Shown: positions 9,850-21,200 of the stretch, one piece after another | Layout: every line of letters starts with the position of its first letter | How positions within the stretch are numbered: position 1 is the first letter of the stretch | From: Cyanophora paradoxa | Lineage: Eukaryota; Glaucocystophyceae; Cyanophorales; Cyanophoraceae | Direction of reading: 5' to 3' | NCBI GenBank assembly: GCA_004431415.1 | Contig: QPMI01000017.1 | Coordinates: 248,001-312,000 of the forward strand | DNA length: 64,000 nt | Notes under the pieces: model-generated | The model's database searches: none | What the model saw: the letters and a program-made list of their open reading frames with translations, nothing else | Told to the model about the DNA's origin: nothing | Position numbers and translations under genes: made by a program

Positions 9850-10242
9850 TTATGAAATTGGGAACCTTTGCTCGACCTGTAAGTCCCACTTTCGCACTTT
9901 CAGCCTTTCCTGTATGAGATCGTTAATGTCCTGTGCTATACCCATTGTCTTCGCTTCGGCATTTGACCCGCATGTAAAGATATCGATCGCTAATAGCCCC
10001 TGGTCGCTATAAGAGTGAGCTGTGGCATGCGACTCATCTAATAGAAAGCCAATCGCGAAACCGGGAGGGGAAATAGAGCCATCGAAAATGCAAGTGTGCT
10101 GATGCACGATGCGCATATTGCGATCTGTGATATATTGCGATAGGTTCGCTGTGATCCACTCGGCGCATGCCTCCGGGGACTCAGTAAACGGCTCGGTTAT
10201 ATAGTCGAGCATAACGTGGTAGCCGCGGTATCGGGAATCCAT
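9850..10242 (-). CDS. speD: S-adenosylmethionine decarboxylase proenzyme (bacterial SpeD type)
   Basis: This 130-residue protein matches the small bacterial/archaeal AdoMetDC family, which self-cleaves at a serine to make a pyruvoyl cofactor and supplies decarboxylated AdoMet for spermidine synthesis. Visible are GYHVMLDY near the N-terminus, LLDESH with the pyruvoyl serine at residue 71, His76 and FTCG with Cys91. The Ser-His (5) and His-Cys (15) spacings equal those of the Thermotoga enzyme (Ser63, His68, Cys83). The usual H-T-x-P-E after the histidine reads HSYSD. It lies tail-to-tail with the DUF5710 gene. AT-rich composition and absence of introns place it in the viral block. Polyamine supply for DNA packaging or host control is inferred. 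Confidence 0.75.
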   Translation of the reverse strand: MDSRYRGYHVMLDYITEPFTESPEACAEWITANLSQYITDRNMRIVHQHTCIFDGSISPPGFAIGFLLDESHATAHSYSDQGLLAIDIFTCGSNAEAKTMGIAQDINDLIQERLKVRKWDLQVEQRFPIS

Positions 10243-10487
10243 TATTAATTATAAAACAAATATTTAATGACCCTATGATACTTACATGGTCGTGTTAGCC
10301 TCGTCAAGACGGTCACGGCGCTATTTTTGGTTTTGCAAGGCGATGGGTTGGTGAAGAGATGCAGTGATTTGTCGGTTTGCGTGGCGGTTTCGAAAAAAAC
10401 AAAAAAAACACAAAAAATTCAAAGTTGTGCGGGATCACACACACGGAGGTTCGGACATATATACGAAATATATATATGACTGAGTCG
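10243..10487. other. Intergenic spacer in the minus-strand viral cassette
   Basis: No gene is seen. The first 30 bases are the A/T-rich leader of the decarboxylase gene on the minus strand. A run of A residues (10,395-10,415) and an alternating TATATATATA stretch near 10,470 lie past the end of the methyltransferase gene. Confidence 0.4.
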
Positions 10488-11296
10488 TTATTTTTCACCA
10501 AGTTCATAGTTAGTCATTATGATATGGTTCCTTTTTCGTTTTGTTATACCATACACTTTGCCATACGTATGGCGAATATAGGGTTTAAATAGGAGTTTCA
10601 TTAAAAGAGCATCATTTACAACCATCATAACCTTGCATTTCGCTGTCTTAAATAGGTCTTCCAAATCCAAAAAGAAGGTTTCTAAATCGAATTCTACATT
10701 TTCGTAAAAGTCATTATTGCTGTTTACGTATGGAGGATCGAGAAATATAAAAGCCGCTTCATCATCTCTATATTTGGCTACAATATCGCGAAAATCCCCA
10801 TGGATAGGCTGGCTCCTTTAATAAAATCATCGTAAGGTATCTTCTTTTTAAGAGTTGTATATGGACTCACCTTCACGTTTCGTTTTTTGAAATCACGGAG
10901 GGTTTTAACATTTAAAACGCTGTTTTTAAGAAGATAGAAATGGTGAGCTAAGTAATCCATTGCATCTTTACGATCATGTTGTAGAAACTTCTTATAGACT
11001 TCTTTATGCTCTTCTATATTGCTTACTGCTTCGAACTGTTTAAGACTCTCTAAGAGTTTAACTTTATTGTCTGGGTCTTTCATTGTATTCAAAAAAAGGG
11101 TATGGGTTTCGTCGTTATCATTCATATAATAATCAAACCGGTCTTTATGCTTTTCCCAAAGATAGAAACTACAAGCACCTGAACCACAAAACGGTTCTAT
11201 AACTTTATTAATTCCTTCTAAATCGATATATGGATAGATCGTATCCATTTCATTATACTTGTTGCCGGTATATTTATGGTAAAAGTGAGTCTTCAT
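10488..11296 (-). CDS. Dam-type (D12 class) adenine-N6 DNA methyltransferase, one frame break
   Basis: The gene encodes about 269 residues with the two hallmarks of the D12 family. The AdoMet-binding motif I is IEPFCGSGACSFYLW near the N-terminus (about residues 33-48), and the catalytic DPPY is FLDPPYVNS (gene sense, about 10,735). The frame breaks at the GGGG run (CCCC on the plus strand, 10,796-10,799), where one extra base would rejoin the two parts. The N-terminal KYTGNKYNEM segment also fits Dam-family starts (K-x-G-x-K). It probably methylates viral DNA, either for self-marking or to evade a host restriction-like response. AT-rich and intron-free, it lies between the decarboxylase and zinc-ribbon genes on the same strand. 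Confidence 0.75.
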
Positions 11297-11505
11297 TTAT
11301 TATAGGAAGAGAAAAACAATTTATATATGTATCTCGCATGTTGTTTGCATGTATCTTGCATAGTGGGCGGGGCGCGAGTGGTTCCAGTGCATTAAATGGA
11401 ACATTTCGATTGAAGTCGCGAGTTTGTGCAGGTGGGCATTTTCGGCATGCTTGCTCATGCACATACTCGCTTTAAAAAATATAAATCTCATTTTAAAATC
11501 ATAAA
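11297..11505. other. Spacer with a TATA-like leader and GCATG repeats
   Basis: The left part, read on the minus strand, has ACATATATAAATTG about 20 bases before the methyltransferase ATG. The rest contains several GCATG/CATGC copies (about 11,337-11,460) of unknown meaning. Confidence 0.35.
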
Positions 11506-11829
11506 TTAGCTCGTCCGAGTCTCACTATAACACTGTCGGCATTTATAGTAGAGACCATCCTTCGTATTTTGCTTTTTATTATACTCGCTTGCAGGCTTCT
11601 CAATCTTGCAATCCGGGCATATCTTCGATTGTACTTCGATTTTCGGACGCGTTTTTAAGACATTGTGATAGTGATCATTTTGATAGTCACGGTGGCACTC
11701 TATGCATCTCCAATATAATGTTATATTTCCCGACTTGCACTTGCGCAAAGGGAACCACGATGCAGGCTTGACCTCTTTGCACACATTGCACAGTTTACTT
11801 TTAGGTAAGGGGAGCTGATTACCCGGCAT
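11506..11829 (-). CDS. Small protein with two CxxC zinc-ribbon repeats
   Basis: This is an intact 107-residue protein made of two similar modules. The first is LCNVCKEVKPASWFP followed by CIECHRDY; the second is ICPDCKIEKPASEYN followed by CRQCYS. Each pair of CxxC motifs would bind one zinc ion. Modules of this form (CxxC...KPxxxF...CxxC) occur next to HNH domains in viral and phage proteins and in stand-alone small viral proteins. No nuclease residues are seen, so nucleic-acid binding is the safest inference. It starts at an ATG preceded by a TATACAAGTATAAAG leader on the minus strand. Confidence 0.6.
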   Translation of the reverse strand: MPGNQLPLPKSKLCNVCKEVKPASWFPLRKCKSGNITLYWRCIECHRDYQNDHYHNVLKTRPKIEVQSKICPDCKIEKPASEYNKKQNTKDGLYYKCRQCYSETRTS

Positions 11830-12230
11830 CTTTATACTTGTATAGTGGGAAATCTTTAAGTGGGGATATACGCACTATATAAGTTAATTTAACCTATCGG
11901 TGGGGCTCACCTTGATTTTTCAAATTGGACTACTGAAAACAGTTCGACAAGGATCAGGAACATTACGCAAAAAATAGGGTCTTACTGTCCTTACTGAGAG
12001 ATCGGGGAAAGTTAAAGGGCTTACTGGGAATGGTAAGGAATTAGAAAAATGAAGAATGAAAGGGTTTCGTGATTGGTTTCAGTAAGGAAGGGTTAGATGT
12101 TTGAAAAATACAATGTGGCTCAGTGCGAATTTGTGATTTTGTGACTGAGATTCGTGATGCTGAAAATGTGCTTATTGAAAATGGTCGCGGGAAGGTCGCG
12201 TAATTGGTGGGGGCCACCCCCATGCGAGCA
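11830..12230. other. Viral-host boundary region
   Basis: Between the last viral gene and the first recognisable host exon the DNA turns from AT-rich to GC-rich, most sharply at about 12,180-12,240. It holds several copies of TTACTG/CAGTAA and no credible gene. The end, ATGCGAGCAG at 12,221-12,230, looks like an intron 3' splice site for the RNF213-like exon that follows. That would place the virus-derived block inside an intron or at the broken 5' end of that gene. No target-site duplication can be tested because the left end is outside the window. Confidence 0.4.
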
Positions 12231-15200
12231 GCAACTGAAACAAATCCGGGACTCTCTGAAGAAGAGCCTGGACGACAGTCGGCGAGAGCTCGAAGCGGCG
12301 CGCTCGCAGCACTATTGCCTGCAGTTCCTTGTGACCCGCCAAGTGTGGGGCATTGTCGACTTTCTTCGGTACGATTTCGACGAGGCGACGGCCTTGCGCG
12401 TTCGGAGCTCGCTGCGCCTCTACCGGCCGTCCATCACGGCGCAGGCGGTCAGAGACGCATGGCAGCTGCAGGAGGTTAACATGGACGATCTGGCGGGCTG
12501 CTTCGAGAGCGCCGCGGGCTTCGTCGAGATGTGCGAGCGGTTGTGCCCCCTCCCGCAGCTGACGCCGTTCCCGCGCCTTACCGGGATGCGCACCTCGGAC
12601 TCGGTCGAGCACCTCCTCGTCGCGGCCGTCAACTCCCGCGAGCACGCCGTCAACGTCCTCTTCTCGCTCTGCATGACGGACGGGCGCGTGCCGGCGCGCA
12701 GCCAGGTCCTCTTCTGCTCGCCCTCGACCACGCTGGAGGAGGTGCTCCTCCTCGTCGAGCGCTGCCGCCACGCCAAGGCGCGCGGGTTCGGGGACCGCCT
12801 CTTTTACATCGTGCACGCCGAGCTACTCCAGTACGAGCTGCAGGTCGTCCTCTCCGGCCTCCTGCGGCAGATGGAGCGGGAGGTGCACCTGCACCCGTTC
12901 CGCCTCGCCGTCATCTGCTGCCGCCAGGGCGTCGCCTCGGAGCAGTCGCAGCTGCTCGCCGACTTCGCCGCAACGCTGCACCCGACGAGCGGCCTGCAGG
13001 ACGGCGTCGTGCGGGAAGCAGCGGCGGCGCTCCTGCCGTTCGTTTTCGTCGTCACCTCGGAGGCCGCCGGCCTCGGCAAGTCGGAGTTCATCTCCCTGCA
13101 GTGCTACAAGCGGGACCTGGAGCCGCGCCTCCTCACCGTGACCGGCGCGCTCGACGCGCAGCAGCTCGTGCGGCGGATCGAGGCGCTGGGCCTCGCGCCC
13201 GGCCGGGATGCCCTCCACATCGACATCGGGCCCGTCGACTCGCCCCACGCCCTCAACATCTTCCTCCTCGAGCTCCTCCTGCTGCGTACCGTGTGCGCAG
13301 GTGACGATGTCTTCACCATGCCCGACGTGCCCGTGTTCGTCGAGGTCGGCACCGTCGCCGGCGCCCCGCTCCTCTCGGCGCTCTCCTTCTGCCGCCACCT
13401 CCCCACTCGGAATCTCCTCTGGTCGCTCGAGCGTGTCGTCGTCAGCATGGAGCCCTCGAGCGTCGACCAGCTTGTCTGCAGGCGCGTGGCCTCTGCAGAC
13501 CCCGCGCGCGCATGTAAACCTTCTAATTGTCGTGGCGCAGATACCTGCACGCCCTTGGGAATGGCACGCTGGAGACGCAGGACATTGCGATCAAGCAGGC
13601 GGGGTTGGCGGCCCTCCCCCTTCCCACCTGCCGCGCGCTGCTCAGCAAGCACTTCTTCGAGCACGAGCGCGTGGCCCGGCGGGCGCCCTACACCGCCCTG
13701 CAGACCTTCCTGCGCGTGCTGGGCTATCAGCTCGTCCGGCTGAGCCGCAGCCCCTTCTTCCGGGTCGCCCACCTCCGCTACGCCACGCAGCGCGTCGGGG
13801 CAGCGTCGGGGACGCGCTCGCTCCTGGTGCGCTCGCTGGTGGACATGGCGGCGGAGTTCGCGTCGCTGCACGACCCGGCGCAGCGCGCGGCGGCGGCGGC
13901 GGCGCACGGGACGGACGAGATCGAGCACTGCGTCGACCGCTTCTCGCGCATGATCCGGTGGTCGGCCGCCGAGAACAACCACCTCTTCGTTCTCTTCCAC
14001 CCCGCCGGATCCCTCACCGCCCTCTACCGGGACCCCGGCACCGTGCCCGAGACCATCCGCTCCCTCCTCCAGGGCCAGGACGAGACCAACACCATCCCGT
14101 CTGGGTCTTCCTCGACGAGATCAACACGAGCGAGTGCCTCGGGCTCGTCAGCGAGGTCGTCTGCCGCCACACGCTGCACGGCCGGCCCGTCGCCCGCAGC
14201 GTCTCCTTCCTCGCGGCGTGCAACCCGTACAAGCGCCGCTCCCCGCAGGCGATGCAGAGCCAGGCGCAGGCCGGCCTGAAGCTGCGGCAGCGGGACGACC
14301 CGATGTCGCGGCTCGTGTACCGCGTGCACCCGCTCCCCGAACGGCTCGCGGACTTCGTTTGGGACTTTGGTTCGCTGAGCCGCGAGGACGAGACGCGCTA
14401 CGTCCGCGCCATGGTCCTCGGCAGCGAGTTCCTCCGCCTGCTCGACGGAGTGGCGTACCACGAGCGCCTCGTGTACCAGCGGGTCGTCCCCGGCCTGCTC
14501 GTCGCCTCGCAGGAGTTCGTGGCGAAGAACGAGGCGGTGTCGGCGGTGAGCCTGCGGGACGTCAACCGCTGCATCTTCCTCATGGCCAAGTTCCTCGCCC
14601 TGCTCCGCCGCAAGCGCGACCTCGACGCCACGCTGCTCTCCTCCAAGAAGAAGTCGGGCGGCAAGGGCAAGCCCAGCCGCGGCCGGCGCGGGACGGGGGA
14701 TCCGGAGCCGCTGGAGGAGCACCGGAACAAGGAGCCGAAGGGCGAGCTGCCCGTCCGCGCCGTCGTGCTGGCCCTCGCCCACTGCTACTACTGCCGCCTC
14801 CCGACCCGCGAGCTGCGCGACAAGTACGCGGTCCTCGTCGCGCGCGAGCTGCAGCCGCTCGTGGCCGTGCTGCAGCGGTCCAGGTTCGACGAGCGCGACG
14901 TCAAGGAGATCGTGCGGTGGGAGCAGAAGGACTACCTGCGGCGGATGACGCTCCCGGAACCGCGCCATCCACCTCGCCCGCCCCGAGCCCGACCGCACCG
15001 ACCTCTACGAGACCGCTCTCGCCATCGTCCACGCCGAGGCGCGCCGCGCGCCCCAGTGAGGAAGTGATCTTGAGGCTAACATCAACACTCTCCAGGTCGA
15101 GGGGCGCGCGAGGTTCCTGCACGGCAGTACCGTGCGCAGCCTCGCGACCGCGTATCACAACTACCAGCGGGAGATGCGGGGCGCGCCCTACGAGAACTTC

Positions 15201-18200
15201 CACGGCCTGCGCGACTACTACAGGTGATGCCCCCCGGGCCTCGCTTCCGCTCTTCTGCCTCCTCATCGCTAACACGGGGTCAGCCTTGTCAAGAGCCTCG
15301 CGCGGGCCGAGGCGGCGATCGCGAGCGCGGGCTCGGACAGCAAGCAGGGCAGCAAGCTCGAGGTCTTCATGCGGGCCCTGCAGCGCAACTTCGGCGGCCT
15401 CGCGGCGGTCGCGCCGCCCGAGCGGGCCGGCAAGGTTATTTCGAAGTTCCTCGAGGATTTGAACCTGGTTCCGAAGGGCGCCGGCGCCTCGGCCGTCACG
15501 CGCCCACCCGTGCTGGAGCTTATCCGCGAGAACTGGCTCGACACCGAGGCCCGCCCGCCCGCCCCGCCCCGCTCCGCCCCGCCGTGCGAGCGGCGGCCCC
15601 TTCTGAGGCGCGGGCGCAGGCGCGGCACCTGCTGGTGGCCTCGGGGTGCGACGCGACGCTGGGGATCCCGCAGACGGAGCTGGCCCCCGTGCTCGCCGCG
15701 CGGGGCCGCAGCCTCGTCCTCATCGCGGGGAGCGCCTTCCCCGACGATGCGGGGAGCGAGGAGTACGCGTACCGCGTCCTCAGCCGCGTCATCCTCTCGA
15801 TGGAGGCCGGCAACTGCGTCATCCTGAAGGACCTCAACGTGTACGGCGCCCTCTACGACATGCTCAACCAGCACTACAGCATCGGCGCGGGGGACAAGCG
15901 CTACTGCCGCGTCGCCCTCGGGGCCTTCACGAGCCCGCCGTGCCACGTCGACGAGCTCTTCCGCTGCGTCGTCGTTGTCGACCGCGACGAGGTCGAGCTC
16001 CAGGGTGCGAGGCCGCGCGGCGCGCGCCGCTCGCGCGCGCGCCTTCTCACGCAGACCTCAACACGCGCATGTGCAGACCCGCCCTTCCTGAACCGCTTCG
16101 AGAAGCAGGTGGTCTCCTACGAGGACATCCTCACGGACGGCCAGCGCGCCCTCATCCGCGAGCTCTCCCGCTGGGCCCGCGACGCCGCCACCTGCGCCCT
16201 GCCCGGGAGCAGCTTCACCGAGGAGCGGCCCGAGCGCTCCTTCTGTGGCTTCAACGAGGACACCCTCCCCTCCCTCGCCCGCCTCCACCTCCCCGCCGCC
16301 CCCGCCCCTGCTCCGCCCGAGGCCGGCGCCGCTGCCGGGCCCGGCGCCGGGGCCGGGGCCGGTGCCGAGGCGGACCGGGCGGGGGCGCTGGAGCGGTGCA
16401 AGGGGGACCTTGTGGCAACGATGACGGAGGACTGCGCGGCGCGGCTCGACTGCACGCGCCTCGGCCGCTCTGACGCGCCCGAGGCCGCCCGCGTCGCCGC
16501 CCTCTACGCCGGGCAGGAGCACCGCTCGCTCGCCCGCTTCCTCGACCGCGCCGTCGAAGGCTGGCGGGAGCGGCCCGAGGCGTGGGGCGGCGCCGCCGGC
16601 GTCACGGCCATCGTGTACACGTTCTCGCAGCCGACGTCGGCGCCGCCGCTGGGGGCCGCCGGGCGGCGGTCGTCGTGCTGGGCGCGGTGCGGCGCGAGGC
16701 GGACTTCGTGGCGCGGCTGAAGGGCTTCTGGGCGGCGGGGGCGCCCGAGGAGGTGCTCGTCGTGCAGTGCGCGGCGGGGCCCGACCGGGCGACGCTGCCC
16801 CTCGCCGCCGCCCTCCTCGAGCAGCACCGCGAGGCCTACGCCCGCGCGGGGGGCCGCCCGGCAAGCACGCCCTCCTCCTCGTCCACCTCGACCGCGCCGC
16901 CTCGGCCTCCGCCCCTTCAGCCACCTCGGCCAGGTGCCCCCGCCCCGACGCCCTAGGCCTTCGCCCCCCCGGCGCCGCGGCTCAGGCGCGGGGCAGTGGC
17001 GGCAGGTGGCGATCGACGCGCTGGAGCCGCCGGCGGCGGTCGTCGTCGTGGGCCCGCTGCGGGGCACGCCGGTCGCCGAGCTGCTCGCGGCCGGGCGCCT
17101 GGACGCGCTGCTGCTGGAGGCCCTCCCGTGGTCCCTCGCCGCCCTCCGCTACCGCCGCGCCGCCGGGGCCGAGGAGCACGTCCGCGCCGTCCGCGCCGCC
17201 CTCCGCTCTTCCCCGAGGCCCTCGCCCTCCTCCGGCCCCTCGTCGCCGCCGCCCTCCCGCCGACCCCGCCGCCGGCGGGGGCGCCGACTGGGCCCAGCGC
17301 GTCGCCTCCAGCCTCGAGGCGCGCCCCGCCCGCCCCGGACCCTCGCCCACGCCGTCCCGCCCTGACGCTCGGCCGCAGGCGCTGGCGCTGTCGGCGTCGC
17401 TGGAGGCGGCGCTGCTGGAGGCGCTGCGGCGGCAGCTGCGGGGGCCCCTCGCCAAGGTCCTCCTCCAGCTCGAGCGCGAGGAGCTCCTCGCCACCCTCGC
17501 CGCCCGCCCCGCCCCCGCCGCCGCCGCCTTCGCCGCCGCCGGCCCCGTCCTCGCCCCGGGCCTTGCCGATGTCGCCGGGCTGCCCCCGCCCGAGCTCGAG
17601 GGGTACGAGGTCGCGGGGCCGGCCCCGGCGCGCCTCGTGCCGCTCTCGCGCGCCCTCCACCGCCGCCTCGAGGAGTACCGCGAGGGGCACGGCCTGCGCC
17701 TCGCCGCCCTCCGCAGGCGCCGCGAGGAGGCCGCCCAGCCCCGGGGCGGGGCGAGGGGGGCGAGGAGGAGGCCTCGCCGAGCCCCGAGGAGGCCTGCTGC
17801 GAGGAGCTGCGGGCGACGCTCCCCGCCGAGCTCGCCGCGGCGGCGCGCGCCGTCGTCGGCGACGGGGCCGACGACTACGCCCGCGACTTCGCACTCAGCG
17901 TGCGCGCCCGCCCCGCGCCCCGCGCCCCGCGCCCTGCGGCCGACGGCGGGGCATGGGCAGGCGGCGCAGGAGCTGGCGGGCTTCCCGTCGCTGGAGGAGG
18001 CCCGCGACGCCGTCCTCTGGCTCCTCCGCGCCCTCCACCCGGCGCCCTTTGCCGACGCCCTCGCCGTCCACTGCGCCTGGTGGGCCGCCGCCGAGCAGAC
18101 CGCCGCCTGCCTCGCCCTCCTCGCCGCCTGCGCCGCCGTCGTCCCCGTCGCCGAGGCGGCCGGCGGGGCCTTTGAGGGCGGCCCCGAGCGCCTGCGCGTG

Positions 18201-21200
18201 CACGTCGCCGACCGCATCTGCCGCGCCATCCTCGCCGCCGCCGCCGCCTCCGACGAGGGGCCCGAGGAGGGCGGCGAGGGCGGCGGCTGGCTGCGCGCCG
18301 CCCGCTACGTCGTCGCGCAGGTGGCCGCCGGGGGCCCCTTCGAGGTGCCCCCCACGGCCGCCTTCCAGCTCCTCCGCGTCTGCGCGGAGCTGGCGCCCTG
18401 CCTCCGGGGCGCCGGGGCCCGCGGGGCGCGGGAGGCGCGGGCGTCGCTGCTGCGGGAGGTGGCGGCGCTGGGCGAGGGCGCGGGGCCCGAGCCGCTCGCC
18501 TCGGCCGCCTTCGTGGGCGGCCTGCTGGCGCTGCTGGAGCGGCGCGGGGCGGTGCTGGATGGGGCGGCGCTGGAGCGCTTCGAGGCCGGCCTCTTCGCGC
18601 GCTGCCTCGGGGCCGTCGACCCCGAGCGGCCCCGCGAGGCCGCCCCGCTCCTCGAGGCCATCGCCCGGCGCCTGCTGCGCCCCGACGCGCGCCTCGGCGC
18701 GGGGGCGGCGCACGCGCTGGGCGCCCTCTTCGCGCTGGCCGCCGAGGAGCACGAGGCGCGGGCCGGGGCGCCGGCGGCCTTCTCCCTGGGGCTCTACGGG
18801 ACGCCCTGGGTGACCCCGCGCTGCTGGCCGCCCCGCCGGGCCTCGCCGCCGTGGACGCCGCCCTCGCCCTGCACCCGCCCGACGGCCCCACCGCGCCTTC
18901 GTCTCCGACGTCCTCCTCCTCAAGGTCCCTTCTCCTTACTCCGGCCTAACCTGTCCATTTCTTACTTAAGAGGGCGGCAGGTGTACGCGCGGGTGGGCCC
19001 GGCGGAGCTCGCGGCGGAGAGCGTCGTGGAGCGCGCCGTGGCCGAGTGCCTCGTCCACGCGTGCCGCCTCCTCGAGGACCCCGCCGCCGGCCCCCTCGCC
19101 ACGGCGTGCGCCGCAGCCTTCCTGCGGGCCGCCTGCGCGGCGGTGGCGCCCTACTGGGCCCCCGGCCCCGCCGCCCTGCACGGCCTGGGCCCGCACGTCG
19201 CCCGCGCATTCGAGTCGGCCCTCGCCGGCGCCTCGGAGCGCGCCCGCGGGGCCCAGCTCTGCCTCCTCCGCGCCATCCGCCGCGAGGCCGGGCCCGTCTC
19301 GGCGGCCGACCTGCGGGCGTGGTGCACGCAGAGCCTGGCGGGGCGCCTCGGCTGGCTCCAGGAGCTCCCGTGGCGCCCCGCGCCCCTCTCCCGCCTCGAC
19401 TACGACCCCTTCGCGGGGGCCGAGGGCCACTACGACTCCGCCCTCCGCGCGCTCGAGGCGCTCGCCGCGGGCCACGGCGAGGGGCCCCTCGAGGCGCTGC
19501 TGAAGGAGGCGGCGCAGAAGCCGGCGGCGCTCCTCGCCGCCGCGCAGGCGACCCTCGCCCGCTTCCTCCTCTCCCGCGCCGGCTTGGGCCCCGGCCCCGC
19601 CCTCGAGGCCGCCGCCCCCGCCTCGCCGCCCTCCTCGAGTCCCGCCTGCGGGGCCCCGCGCTGCGCCCCGCCGCCCGCCTCCTGTCCGCGTTCCTCTCGG
19701 GGCGGCGCGGGACCCGGGGCGTGCGCCCCGCCCCGGGCCTTCCTGGAGCTCTCGCCCGGCTGCGAGGCGGCGGACGTGCACCTCGCCGCCCTCTTCGCCC
19801 ACTGGGCCGCCCTCCTCGCCGCCGCCCCGCCCGCCGCCCTCCCATTCTCCGCCCTCTTCGCCGAGCCCGCCCGCGTCGCCGCCAGCTTCGTGCCCGGCGC
19901 CCCCTCCGGCGCCGAGGCCGCCGCCGCCCGCGCCCTGGGCGCCGCGGAGGGCGGCCGCGGCAGGTGGTACACGCACTCCTGCGGCTTCCGGTGCGCCCCG
20001 CCCCGCTCCCCCCGCGCCGCCCCCGCCCCGGCGAGCGCCTCGCAGGTACTTCGTGGCGAACTGCGGGCGGCCGATGGAGCGGGCGGCGTGCCCGAACCCG
20101 GCCTGCGCGGGGGCGGGGGCCCTCGGCGGGGCCGGCCACACGCCCGAGGCCGGCAACGCCGAGGCGGGGGCCCCCGAGGAGCGCCCGGGGCTGCCCCCGC
20201 TCGACCCCGCCGCCCTCGAGGCGGCCCCCGAGCACACCGAGCGCGGCCTCCACCCCGCCGCCTTCCGCATCCTCCGCCTCCTCTCGTCCCTCGCCCTCGC
20301 CGCCTCCGCCGCCGCCGGCCTCCTCCCCGCCCCCCTCGCCCCCGCCCTCTTTCGCGGCGGGGACGCCTCGCGGGCGCTCGAGGCGGCGGCGGCGGATGCC
20401 GGCGCGCTCTGCCGCCTCTTCGACGCGGACCTGCCCGCCCTCTGCCTCGCCCTCCACGGCCTCCTCCGCCGCCTCGCCGCCGACGCCCTCGCCGGCCGCG
20501 CCGCCCTCCCGCCCGCCGCCGTGGCGCTCGGGTCGGCGGCCGGCCGCGCGGCCTTCGAGCGCGCCTTCGAGGCGGCGTACGTGCGCCCGCTCGTCGAGGC
20601 GGGGGCCCGCGCCGCCGCCGCCGCCTTCCGGGAGGCCTCCCGCCGCCCGGGCGCCGCCCCGGGCTCCGGCCTCGAGGCCGAGCTCCTCGAGGGGCCCCGG
20701 CGCCCCCGCCGCGGACGCCGACCCGCGCCTGCCGCGCACCCTCGCCGCGGCCCGCGCGGGGACGGCGGAGGGCCTGCGGCGGGCCTTCCTGCTGCGGCCG
20801 GAGCTGCGGGGGTGGCACCCGGCGCTGGCGCTGCTGCTGGACGCCGAGGCGGGGGTCGAGCGAGTGCGGCGCGTGGCGCCGCTGGCGCGCTGGTCGGCGG
20901 CGCTCGCGAGGCGCCTGGAGCACGCGATCTCGCGGGAGAAGGCGCAGCAGCAGAGCGTGCGCCAGTTCCTCGAGTCGCGCCCCGCCCTCGAGCCCCTCTT
21001 CGAGGCCGGGCGGGCGGCCTGGGAGGAGGCCCGCCCCGGCCTGCAGGGCCCGCTGGAGTGCGTGCAGAACGTGCCCCCGGCCCCCGAGGCCACCCTCGAC
21101 TCCCCGCTCTCCCTCTTCCTCCCCGAGCGCCGCGACACGGGGTCCGCCCTCCCAGCCCCGCCCCGCCTCGCCCCGCCCCCCTCCTGCGCCGATCGCGTCG

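Noticed and set aside
6522-12230. Terminal inverted repeats of the second viral unit
   Set aside because: Comparing 6,522-6,742 with 11,830-12,230 by eye gave only short shared words such as TTACTGAG, not an inverted repeat of useful length.
18946-21138. Very long minus-strand open frame (730 codons) opposite the RNF213-like gene
   Set aside because: High GC removes stop codons from all frames. The frame is Arg/Gly/Ala-rich low complexity, while the plus strand shows the RZ finger and conserved RNF213 text.
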